Assembly (NCBI GenBank): GCA_021018995.1
Contig: CM037590.1
Location: 73,255,597-73,319,596 of the forward strand
Direction: 5' to 3'
Origin: Chloranthus sessilifolius
Taxonomy: Eukaryota; Streptophyta; Magnoliopsida; Chloranthales; Chloranthaceae
DNA length: 64,000 bases
Positions 9,291-23,055 of the stretch are shown one piece after another. A program made the translations under genes and the position numbers. Under the pieces are notes generated by a model. That model saw only the letters and a program-made list of their open reading frames with translations. It did no database searches and was not told the DNA's origin. How positions within the stretch are numbered: the first letter of the stretch is position 1; each line of letters starts with the position of its first letter.

Positions 9291-12200
9291 CTAGTGGCAG
9301 AATATAAAAGAAGGAATTAACAAGAAAATGTTAGAGCCACTCTGCTATTAGAAAGATGAACAACAATCAAAATGTGTAGAGATTACAGAAAAGCAAACCT
9401 CAGAAGTGTGCCCTTCCAAAATAGCTACATCAGATGCAGGAATTTCAAGAGTTGAAGATGGAGAGCTATTAACTATATCCATTGGTTCAGGCCCTATGAA
9501 GCATATAAAGAGAACCATTAGCTAATGAGAGTGAGAGATGAAACTACTTACAAAGAGATGGAAACAGAAATTTGAAATAATATGAAAGAAACCAAATGAT
9601 ATAATATGTCGTATGATGCTTTTGGAAAAACAGCCTCTATTTGTATTACACTGATTTCAAATATTTTATTCTAACTAGGGAAAATCATATTTTATTGCAT
9701 ATAGAAATGGAGAATTGCCAAAAAAACAGAGCAGGGGGGGATTTATAGCCCAACACAGGTGCACAACTAGGATTGATGGCATAATTTGCTAGTTTGATGT
9801 GAGGAATTATTTCCATTGAAGAGTGGACTATGTTTTCACATATTTGTATATGGTTAGTGTAATGGTTGTGATACTTGAAGGATGATAGTTGATCCATCTT
9901 GGCCATACATGTGGTACACATGATCATAGACCTAACTGCCAAAATTAAAGGCTGTCATTTTGATGGATCCCATCATAAATACAAAAAATGCTTACATATT
10001 TTGTTATAAAAGAGACATAAATGGCAGGCTGTGAAGAGTCAATACTAAAAATGTATAAGATTCAATGTTACAAAAATACATATAAGGTTGTCAAATTGTG
10101 AATCGGATCGTAAAGAGGAAAATTATACAAGGATGTTTGAATCGAATAGTAAATGATAGCATTCGCAAGATTTTTTATATAAAAACAAAAAGAAAAAGAA
10201 AGAAAAATACAAATAAAGCATCCTTGCTACCCGCCAAGGAATGTACTTTTTTCTCCTATTTTTAATGCATCTTTTTGTTACCGATCAAAAAAATAAAAAT
10301 AAAATGAAATGAAAAAATTACTTCCTAAATACATTAAATGTTTCAAATTTTTCACCAAAGACCACTAAGCATCATCTCTCATGCCACCATCTTCTCAGTC
10401 CTCATCTTGTCATCATCGTCAAGTAACAATATTTTCTCATCTTGCCCTCTAACTAGGAAGAAGAAAAAATTCCTCCTCTTTTGTTTCTTAAATCTTTTGT
10501 TTCCCCTTCAAAAATATCTTTCTCATCCTCTAATGGAACTAAATATTTAAAATTAAAATATATCCACTAATTTTTTAAGATAAAAAAATCTCAATATATG
10601 AACATATGTCGTCTGCATCTTGGTTAACTTCCCTCTCCTGGATCTACAAACATTCAGCATATGTCGTCTACACCAATATGATGAATAGATATAAGTAACA
10701 AGAATATAAGATATTATAATTTGATACCTTACAATTAACAAGAACTAATATTATTTAAATGAAACAGTTGAAAGAGAGAATGCAATTTCACTAGGTCAAA
10801 TGTGCTCTAATTGTGTTCGCAACCGGTCACACTACAAGTATGGCTTAAGATTAGAAGAGCCAACCTTTGTAACTCTGGAGTAGTACCACATAATCTTCCA
10901 TAAATCTAATGTTAAAAGATTAGCATAATCTTAATTACAAAACAAATAAGTTCATATGCATAAACAAGACATAAATAAAACGGATGGACTTTTAATGTTA
11001 AAATAAAAAATAACCAAGCTAGTTTTCTTTTCTCGGTAGCTTCGCCATGTCCCTCCCAAACATAGCTTCAGATTTTGAAAAAATGTCCAACTATTTATCA
11101 ATTTATCTGCTTCCTTTTGGAGATAGTCACAATATTTCTAAGGTCTCATAAAGCCCATCTCTAATCTCTAGATCTGATGAAAATTTTCAACGATAATGAT
11201 AATGCAGATTCAAAATGTAAACTGCTGCGTGCAAGGGTCGAGGACTTAGTAAATTTCATCGTTCATCTATAATCTTTCATATAGGAAGATAACTTTACTT
11301 TATTCCACCTAAATATTTTTTTGCAATTTTCACTTTCGCTTGACCCATTGCCTCATATTTGTAACTCATAGCAAGCTTTTCATCTGCATCAACTATCCTT
11401 AAGACCTTCACTTATGGTGCTACATAATTTTGGCCACACTTCTTGTCAATCAAAAAAATGTAACTACCAAATTAATATTTTTTTTTTAATATCCGTGGGT
11501 GTCTAGGCCAGCTTGGGCGCACCTCGACTAATCCCACGGGGCCCTGGAGCTAACAACTGACTAATCCCACAGTGGCCCTGAGGAGACTCGAACTGGTGAC
11601 CATTGGGGAGCTAACTACCAAATTAATATTACGGCCTTTGAATTCCATTTAGTTGAAGTGAAGATCCCCCTCAAGGCTAACGTCTGCTCATTAAAGCTTT
11701 ATAACGTGAGAAAACATCTAGTTTAAGCAATGGGCAATGGGCTACACATGCTGCACAAAAAAAAAAAAATCATTTCTCCATTGTTAATTGTCCGGCTTTA
11801 GTAAGCCAACACACTGTATGTGACCACTTGTACCACATTTTCTTCACCTACTTCATTGACAATCAAATCAATGAGCTCAAACAAATTATCCACATTCTTT
11901 GATACATTATAAGTTTTAACACATTTTATGAAAATAGTCCGTTGACAACTAATAACTAGGATGTTAGTAATAGGCCTACTCTTCCCACCTGACATACATA
12001 ATTGTACAAATGGTCTTCTTCCACTCATATATTTTTCCATTTGGTTCATAACGTTATCAACCTCTTTCTTCACAGATGTATTCCAAATTTCATGATCAGT
12101 ACGGCTTTAACCCCGAGCCAAAAGTGATAATGGCTTTCAACTATAACTTGAAAAAGGACTTTTAACAAGATTAAATGCTAATGCATATGATTGTTATTTC

Positions 12201-15200
12201 TTTCTCGATCCAACAAAGCCATCTATTGCCGCTTTCCGCTTACCCTTTCTTGAAGCCTCTTCTTCTTCCACATCTTTTTTTATTTTAGCAAACATAGAAT
12301 CATTCAATAATTTTTTAAAATTTTCATACACATCATCCAAATTTTGTGTGCACATGATTGCATTCTCTTGTTCGAGATAAATAATATTTTCCTACAAAAA
12401 CACCTTCCCAATAAATGTTTCTACAACAATTGCATCAGAGTAACTGTTTGTTACTTTTATGAAATTGGACATAATGTTCCCACATTATATCAGGGCCCCC
12501 TGACCATTCTTTGACAGAAAAAAACAATGCAATAAAGAGAAATCAAGAGTCAAAAGAAAGGACTGTAAGAATCCAATTCCATTTAAAATATATTCTTCTA
12601 CATCAAAAGGCATTCGTGTTGGAAGCTCTTGTACCAATGGATCGATGATATTTTTGCCAAAGTTTGCTCTTAAATATTGTACTTGATCTTAAAAGAAGAA
12701 AAAGTGAGTATTCTTTGATGTATTCTTTGACTTGTTGTTCTCGTTTCTTAGATTCACGTGATCCCATACTTAATAGACTTTGTATCCTTTTAGAGTCCCA
12801 CTCCAACTAAACTTCTATCTAAAACTAACCTACAGCAACTTTAAACCTCTTAATTAATGCCTCAACTCTCCAAACTTTCCTAATAGACTAAAACCATACT
12901 TAGTAGAGAAACAAAAAAGGAAAGTACCTCTCGGTGATTTAAGAATCTCGCCAAACTGCCATATAAAATCTGCAATCTCGAGTCTACCTCTACCTCAAGT
13001 ACGTGACTCTTATCAGTTGTCCCGTGACTGATTTATTGAAGTCATTAGTGGGCCTTAACTGCAAGTTGTTTGCACATTGACTATGTCTTTTAGCCCATTG
13101 GAACATCCCATTTAAAAGCTCGACTTCCACTTTCCTTTTCTCTCTTTGTCGATGTTCTTATTAATCTTTCTTCCTTCAATCACATCATGTGGGGATTGGG
13201 AGATTAGCTTGGCTTCTAGGCATAGTCACATAGTCGGGAGTTGGCAATAAATCGGCAAGGGTCTACGTTGGGAAAAATCGGTCTAAGTCGGACGAAATCG
13301 AAAAAAATTGGGGAAAATAAAAAAATTAAAAATATATATAAAATATAGATCATAATAAATAAAAAAATTGGATAGCATCACAAATATCGCCAATTAATCG
13401 GTCAAGTCACGACTGGCCGATTAATCGGCAACAAAGTTGGGATGACTGCAAGTCGCCGACTTTTTCCCATTTTTTGAAAACGTCGTAGACTTTTGTGACT
13501 ATGCTTCTAGGAATAGTAAGTAGATTTGTTGGATGATTGGAAGTATGGTTGTGATACTTTTTCCATGAATTTTCTTTTTAGACTAGTAAGTGATGGTCAT
13601 AGGTTTCAGTTTGAGAAAATATTTTGTATGGTTTGAGAAACTATTTTGTGAGGGAATTGCGTTTTGTACGGTGTTTTATAGTACTCAAACCTGTCCTTTC
13701 GTAACAACTTCTGCCATATAGGAACAACTGAAAATTAAAGGAATTGAAAGGAAAATGGATTTCAGAAGCAAAGAATAGACAGTACTATAGGAAATGGCAA
13801 GGTCTAGGACCTAGGTTCCTCATGTCAAACTATGACGATAGATTCTTTTTAGTAACCCATAGCTAGCCTTCTTTGGGGGCGGCTTATCCATGACCAATTG
13901 GACCCAATTAAAAAAAAATTGGGGTGACATTGGTTACAGTGACTCAAATAAGTGAAAATTTGTGATTTATTAGATAGCCTACATATTTTATGTACTCAGT
14001 TTGATTTATTACATAGTCAACAAATCCTTGTTGCCTGATAATACCTTCGATGTCAACAACATTGTCATCATCATTATCATTTAGGGTCAGCTTTGTGGGT
14101 CCTATTTCTCCACTCGTTTCTTATCAATGATAAGCATTCAGTAACTTCGTAATCCTTAATGCCCCTTCTCACTACTTCCTCTAGGTCTTAACTGGCCTTC
14201 CTCTTCTCCTACTTCCTTGTGCTTGTAGTGTCCCAACCTTTCATATAGAATCTTTTTCTGGCCTCCGATAGACATGTCCCACCATCTCAAGGGACATTTT
14301 TTCCATTATGAATGCCGCTCTCAAATATCCTCTTATGTAGTTGTTTTGAATTTTATTTTCGTTAATCCACACATCCATCTTAACAAATGCATCTCAGCCA
14401 CGTTTACTCTATCTTCTGATCGCCTTTTTGTAGTCCAACATTCTGCACCATATAATATGGCCCGTCTAACTGTTGTCTTACAAAATCATCCCTTCATTCT
14501 AAGTTTTGGGTTGCACAATAATCTCCTTGCTTGTCTACATTTCATCCAACCTGCATTAATCCTATTTGAGAAGTTCTCTTCAAATCACCATCTAACTATA
14601 AAGTAGAGCCTATGTATCGAAAGCTATGAAAATGTGGCACTAGATGATTTTCTATTTAACTAAATCCATCCCTGGGCTATAATGTTCACTAATTCCATTC
14701 CATGTATCCCCCTCCCCCTTTGTTCGGCTAATTTTCAAAACAGTTGCCTCCAAAACTTTTCTCTATAATTCGACCTTATCATGTATTTCTTTCAATGTTT
14801 GGGCAATTAATACCACACACCCAAAATTAACATGCACCATGGAATCTCCTCTTCTATGTCTATGATTAATGCATTTATGATCAGGCAAACTAGATAAGGG
14901 CTCAAGGCAGATACTTGATGCAGCCAATCTCTGACAGGGAACTCACTCGTCTCTCCACACATCATTTTCACACTCGTTACCGCCCTTTCATACATGTCTT
15001 GAACATCTTGACTCAATTTGAAGAACCAACTCAACCAAGGTAGCATAAACTCTATAAACCAAAGAAAGCCTGTACAGCATTAGTTTCCCGATCCATAAGC
15101 ATGCTCAGTTCATCTGTGGTCAAGGCTTTTTTTTCACTATTTGTAAAGAGTGAACCTACATATGAGTTCATGAGGATAGGCTTAGTAGGATCCACTTAGG

Positions 15201-18200
15201 ATGCATAGTAAGCTATCTTGGTACAATTAGTTCTTTAATTTGTCCGGTAGTAGCTAGCTAGCTCTAGTTTGCTCCATGCTCAAAGATGTGCTTTGTTTTT
15301 GGTCACTTGATCCACTATCAGGTTTGTTCTGGTTTTGAAATATGTTCCTCAAAATTTATCTGGTATGTTGAATTTGTTTATTTTAATACAAAAAATGAAT
15401 ATTTCAAAAAAGAAAATCCCACATAGATGCAAACAAAAAGCGCTAAAGGTATTTTAAAATGTCAAAGAAATCAAACTTAGTGATATATCTTATATTTACT
15501 CAATACCATAACTCCCAAAGTTGTGACTAGGCTCTCTTGCTGATTCTGACATCAAATTGCAGGGCATAAGGAAATGGCATGCATATATGCCAATTTCTTC
15601 TAAGGAACAAGGTAGATATTATGCATGGAAGGTTAAGAAAAAAATAATTAACAGAAAGTACCATCCAGGCATATTCATCAAAGTCGATAGCTTTGTCATG
15701 AAAGTTGCATTTTCTAGAAGTCATGAGTTTTGCATTTAATTTGTGAATTTTGCATTTAATTTAAAGACAATATAGCTTTGTCTCGAACTAAGGGGACATT
15801 GTGGTTACTATGCCGGCAACCTCATATGGCTGGATGGTGATTTATATTATGATATGGAGGTTAGGTGGTTATCTACACGTGGACCTCGCATGATAGGCTC
15901 GAGCAGTGATCCTGACACAAGTCGTTTAAACAAGATTAGTAAGATACGAAGTACGTTAAGTAGGCGTATGGAGTAATAATAGGACTTACGATATGTCACA
16001 TATAATAAGTTGGTGAGACAAATAAGAAAAGAGATTAGAAATAAAAGCATCATGCACTCTTCATTTTATATTATGCCTTTCAGTTTGATTATGATATGCT
16101 ATGAGTTATGGATAGTTTTGTCATCTTATTAAAATGCTGATTTTATTTTCAAAATGCACCGCAACTCAAGTGATTGCACACACGATCACCTGGGTAAGTT
16201 ATGGTGGATCGATTGTGCAACCCACTGAGTTTACGCAACTGAGTAAATTCACCCCCCTCTCAAAATCTAACAGTTTCAAGTGAGGAATTCGATCATCCTG
16301 CCTATGATAACTGTACCGGACGCGGCTCATGTAGATGATGACGTCAAGTATCACTTAAATGAGAGCGTAGATCCGACTGATTTCTATGAACCTTGAGCTA
16401 TTTTGTTTTCTTGAAAGACATATTTCCAGCTATTTTGTTTACGTACATATTGTGAGTTTATGTTTGGGACCATTTTACCCTACGTAAAATTTGTTTTATT
16501 TTATATCCGAGATGCATGGTTAGGATTTCACCTTATAAATTGATGTTTACGCTTTTCGCTCTTGCTTTCGTTCCTTAAAATGAAAAATTTAATGCCTTGA
16601 TCCATATGCTAAGTCTTTTATGGTTATATGTATGTCTGCTTATCGCCTTAACGAGCGTGCAATGCCATAACACGGAATTCTAGGCCCTTGAGATCAGGTA
16701 AGGATTTTGGGTCGTGACAAAGATGATATCAGATCCCCAGGCTTTACTTCCTTTAGGGACTATGTCATACGAATTCACTAACAGACAACGTTTTGTGGAC
16801 TCAGGACTTGATGGATCCACAACACAGAGAAACAAATAGCTCTCAGATAAACGAGGCCTCATCACATGAAGGTCCTCAAGAATCTGAAACGATGCGCCTA
16901 TTGCGCGAGATGGCGACCACTTTCAGTCAACAAATGACTCAGCTGACGCAGTCATACCAGCAGGAAAGAACTCCACTACTGCACGAGATGGAGGTGCAAA
17001 GAGAGCAACAAAGACAAGCTGTCTAAGAGCTTGTCAATCAACGTCAGCCTACACCTCAACAGGAGAACCCACCATACACACCTGTCGGATTTCAGGTATT
17101 CAGCAGAGCTCGACCTCCCTATTTCCATGGTCAGCTTGACCTATGGATCAAAATATCGTCCGATACCGATACGTATCAGACGATACGTACTGGTTTTAGA
17201 CTTGAACGATACGATACATTAGGTTTTTATCGCCCCCCTTAAAAAACAATCAAATCATCGTTCAAAGTATCGTTCGTATCGGACGATAATTTCAAATTAT
17301 CGGTTTTGTTGTTTTGTTTTTTTTTTTTGGGGGACAGGAGTATTGTCCGAACATCACGTATCGTCCGCAGACGGTTTTGGGTTGACGTCGTATCGAAAAT
17401 CCGAGATTTCGATCCATGGTTTGACCCAATCACTGTTGAAGATTGGATAAGTAAAATCGAGAAGTTCTTCGAGATCTCTTCACTTGCAGAACATGAAAAG
17501 GTGAAGTGGGCAGCGTTCTATCTGGACCAAGAAGCAGAGAACTGGTGGAAAGCAGCAAAGAGAGCTACAAATCGAAACAACGAAGAGTGGACTTGGCAGC
17601 AGTTCAAGGAAGCTTACTTCAAAAAGTATTTGTCAGCGGCCACCAGGGCTCAGAAGAAGAAAAAATTCATGGACCTACGGTAAGGGAGCACGACTGTGGC
17701 CGAGTACGAGGCAAGGTTTAACCAGCTATCCAGATTTGCTGGAAATCTGATCGCGAATGAAGGCGATAAGCTATTCGCATTTAAGAACGGCTTACGGCCA
17801 ATTTCTCGCGAAAAATGGTCGTGATGAAGATAGAAACATATGGAGAGCTCGTGGATCGTGCACAGATCCAGGAACGAGAATCAAGTGAAATGCTCAACAG
17901 AAGAAATGCCAGATCGGAGGTCCAAAAGGGCAAGGCTATTTAAAGGGGCTCTTTTGTCCCACAGAGACCCATGCAGACTTTCGCTCAGAGAACACAACTT
18001 CCTCCGGCTCCATCAGAAAACAAAAGGCCATGTCTCACATCCTCGCAGACCCAAGTGGCTCCCACCTTCCCAGGTAGAAATGTTGTTCCACAGCCTCGTC
18101 AGCCACAGAGGGAGTTCGCACCCTACGAACCTTGTGTAAAATGTAACAGGAGACACAGGCCCGGAGTATGCATGCAAGGCACCGAAAAATGTTTCCAGTG

Positions 18201-21200
18201 CGAAAAAGGACACATGGTTAAGGACTGCCCCCGAGAGAGCTCCTGTACCAAGCTCTTAGTATAATATTCAAGCGAAGCCTACGAGCCAGGGCCGCGTATT
18301 TGCAATGACGCAGCAGGATACTGGCTAGAGACAAAGTTATTTAAGGTACCTTTACTACTTCAAATCCAGTTATCTCTCTTTACGTATTTCAAGTGATTGT
18401 TTTCATAAACTTTCATTTTGTAAAATCCCTCGTATGAATTCGATAAGACTCTATACCTTGTTGTTATACTCGAAAACATGTTAACACGCCTTATGCTAAC
18501 AGGTAACCTCTCTGTTTATCGGCATAAGTGTGACATTAAACACTTAGCTCTCGTTCTTATAGACTCAAGGTCTACACATTCATTCATCAGTCCACGGTTT
18601 ATGTCAAAAATTCAAGCTAAACACGTACCCTTAGGAAATAGATTGATTATCTCGGCACCGTCCGGAAACACCAAGATGGCTACCTTAATCTTTCGAGACA
18701 CGATAAGCAATATTAAAGGCCATGATCTTCCGATAGATCTCATCGTGTTGGAATTTCAAGATGTCGACATCATTTTAGGCATGGACTGGTTAGCCACATA
18801 TCATGCTACGGTTGATTGTTTCTCTAAAGTGGTCACATTCCAACCACTCAGAGAGCCTCCATTCAGATTTCGAAGAATCAAAAGGAAGGGAGTACCTTTA
18901 TTGACAGCATTAGATGAGGAGTAAGACAAGACAGTCGATCCTATAAAAATTCCAGTCGTCAGAGATTTTGTCGACGTATTTCCTGAAGACTTACCTGGAG
19001 TACCACCTGACCGAGAAATCGAGTTCAAAATCAATTTGATCCCAGGGACCACAGCAATTGCCAAGGCACCATACCGGATGGCCCCTGCAGAATTAAAGGA
19101 ACTGGAAATACAACTCAAGGAACTGTCAGATAAAAAATTTATCAGACGCAGACAGTCTCCATGGAGAGCCCCAATGCTCTTCGTAAAGAAGAAAGATGGG
19201 TCGATGAGGCTATGCATTGATTACCGTCAGTTGAATAGTGTAACCATCAGAAATCGATACCCCCTTCCACGTATCGATGATTTGTTCGATCAGCTTCAAA
19301 GTGCCAAGTGTTTTTCTAAGATTGGTCTGAGATTGGGTTATCACAAGCTAAAAGTGAGAGAAGAAGATATTTCAAAGACGGCTTTCGCTTGTAAGAATGG
19401 TTTGTACGAATTCTTAGTCATGCCATTCGGACTAACAAATGCCCCAGTTGTATTCATGGACCTGATGAATCGAGTGTTCAGGCAGTATCTTGATGAATTC
19501 ATCATCGTATTCGTAGATGATATCCTCATTTACTCTCGCTCAGAAGAAGAACATGAAGAACACCTCCGCGTTGCACTGCAAACACTCCGCGAGCATCAAT
19601 TGTATGCCAAAGTCGGTAAGTGCGAGTTTTGGCTTAAACAAGTGACATTTCTTGGCCACGTGGTATCAACAGAAAGAGTGGTCGTTGATCCTTCTAAGAT
19701 CAAAGCAGTTGCAGAATAGAAAGCACCGACAAGTGTTACCGAAGTTAGAAGTTTCCTCGGATTGGCGGGCTACTACTGTCGCTTTGTTGAAGGGTTTTCA
19801 CGCATTGCTCTACCGCTCACCCACCTCACACGGAAGAATGTCAAATTTGTGTGGACTGAGGAATGTGAAGCAAGTTTTCTATAATTGAAGAAGAGGCTTA
19901 CTACTGCACCACTCCTCACCCTACCTTCTACTTCAGGCACTAGTGAATTTGAAATATTCACGGATGCACCTCACCAGGGACTTGGTTGTGTGCTTGAGCA
20001 AAGTAAGAAAGTTATCGCTTATGGGTCAAGACAGCTCAAACCTCACGAAAAGAACTACCTGGTTCATGACTTGGAACTGGTCGCAGTCATCTTCGCCCTC
20101 AAACTATGGCAACATTATCTCTACGGCAAGACATTCAAAATATACACGGACCACAAAAGTCTCAAGTATCTTTTCTCACAAAAGGACTTGAATTTGAGAC
20201 AGCGTAGATGGATGGAGTACATGAGAGATTACAATTGCTCCATAAATTACCATCCTGGAAAAGAAAATGTCGTCGATGATGCACTTAGTAGGAAATTTTC
20301 ATCATTGTTAGTCAGATTATAAACCTGGAAGCCCTTCAATGAACTCGCCGATAGAGACATTTACCTCCAAGAAATTGAAGATGGCGTATATTTGACAAGA
20401 ATCATGATGAGTCCGTTCCTTTTGGACAAAATCAGGGATTTATAGTGTACGGACCTGAAAATCCAGAAAATCATTGACACCGTAGGATCGAAACCCGATT
20501 TCAGCCTAAGGACGGATGGGACGTTACTCTTCAAACGAAGACTATGCGTACCCAATGACCCCCAACTGAAAAAGGAGATACTTGATGAAGGTTATAAATC
20601 AAGATGCTCGGTACATCCAGGCAGCACTAAGATGTATCGGAATTTGAGAAATTGGTATTGGTGGCTGAATATGAAGCGAGAAATAGCCGAATACCTGTCG
20701 AAGTGCTTAGTGTGCCAACAAATCAAGGCAGAACATCATAAATTGGTCAGACTTATACAACCCTTACCCATCTAGGAATGGAAGTGCGAAAACAAATCTA
20801 TGGACTTCATCGTAGGTCTACCAAAGATGATGAAAAAGAACGATGCTATCTGGGTGATAGTTGACAGATTAACCAAGTCAGCCCATTTCTTACCATTCAA
20901 GACTACCACATATGGGAACAAGCTTGCCAAAACATATTTGAAAGAAATTGTAAAACTACATGGGGTCCCAGTCAGCATTGTCTCCGACCGAGATTCAAAA
21001 TTTACCTCCAAACACTAGACAGCCTTCCAAGAAGCATTAGGCACTCGATTAGATTTTAGTACTGCCTTCCACCCCCAAACGGACGGCCAGACTGAAAGAG
21101 TGAATCAAATAGTTGAAGATATGTTACAAGCATGTATGCTTGATTTTTGAGGGAACGAGGACAATCACCTCCCACTGATTGAGGTCTCTTACAATAGCAG

Positions 21201-22758
21201 CTACCAGGCAAGTATCGGGATGTCCCCTTTCGAAGCTTTATATGACAGAAGTTGCAGAACATCGTTGTGTTGGGACGAAGTTAGAGTTAGGAAGATGCTT
21301 AGGACCCGAACTAGTTCAAATTACGACTGAGAAAGTCAAACTGATACGCGAATCGCTTAAGATAGCCCAGGATCGTCAAAGAAAGTACGTCATACGTCGA
21401 CCCTCACCGTCATAATTTAGAGTTCGAGGTAACACATTTAAAATTTCGAACTTTAAATTTCATTACAATTGTGTTCGTAGTTAAACACTAAAATATTTTT
21501 AATAGGTTGGCGAATAAGTATTCATTCGCGTCTCCCCAACCAAAGGAGTTATGCGCTTTGGAAAGTAAGGGAAAATAAGCCCCAGATATGTAGGGCCTTT
21601 CAAAGTCACAAAGCGTATTGGCGAGGTTGCATATAAAGTCGCTCTACCGCCGCAAGACACGGGAATCCATGAGGTTTTCTACGTATCAATATTGAGATGC
21701 ATCTATGACCCCTCACACATAATGGAGATCGAACCTATGGACATCAAGGAAGATCTCACCACCGTAGCAAGATCGATCAAGATTCTAGATCGAAAGGTTC
21801 AAATTTTCAAGAATAAGATGATCACATTGGTGTTGGTCGAATGGCAACATCACACGCCAAAGGAAGCAACCTGGGAGAATGAAGACAACATCAAAGAAAA
21901 CCATCCTGAGTTTTTCGAATAACTGGTACGCAATTTTCGGGAATGAAAAAAAAAATTTAGGGGGGAAGAATGTCATGACCATGAATTTCGTTGACCCTAT
22001 TTAATGGTGTAAGATGGGCGAAGCACCAAGACCCAGTACTTGTATGCACACCATATCATGGCCCACACACTCTTAAATTAGAAATTTCTAATAAGATCCA
22101 TTTACACCATAAAGGCAATTGTTGTTTTTTTTAAACCAGCCAAGGCAATAGAATCCATATAATTTTGGGAATTCGATTTAGCAAGCAAGTAGAGCCCAAA
22201 AATGACTCCTATCTCTTTTTGGGCGAAAGAACCTTCCCGTTTGGACTCCTTCCCTAAATCACAATCACCCTCTTACATAAATCAGAGACCATGAGAGGTT
22301 TAGAAAAAAAAAAAAAACCCTACATTATTCCTACTTCCTCTCAGCCGTCTCCTTCTCTTTTGCCTTCTTCTTCTGCAAAAACTGCAGGAACTCCATCTTC
22401 TTCTACATCGCTTCCATCGGATCTCTATCAAGTTCACACTGACCAGCACCGCAGATTTTAATCCTTCATATCAGCGGACCGCGCATCCGATCCTAGAGCC
22501 TAATCCCCACCATCAAGGCTCCTCGGCACCGCGATCAAATCCATTGTGAGAAAAAGGGTTCTCGCTACATAACTCGGGCAATTTATCGCTTAAGTCTTAT
22601 CCCCGTCAATCCAAATCATCGCGGATTCGAAACATGCTCCAACAGGTGGGTGCCCCTCAATCTATCATAGGGTATTCAGTTTTTTTTTAAATAAAAATAA
22701 ATCTGATTTTTTTTGGAGCTTCATTAATGGCTGCTTAGCCATGAAGAAGAAGATGGCG

Positions 22759-22823
<65 letters not shown>

Positions 22824-22869
22824 ATAAAAATAAAAATAATAATAATAATAATAATGACATTACTAATAC

Positions 22870-22910
<41 letters not shown>

Positions 22911-22988
22911 GGTTACACCGGAGCCCAACTTCTTGATCGTCTTCTTCCCCAACCTTCTTCTCCACTGGTTCATCTGCAAAACAACTGT

Positions 22989-23055
<67 letters not shown>

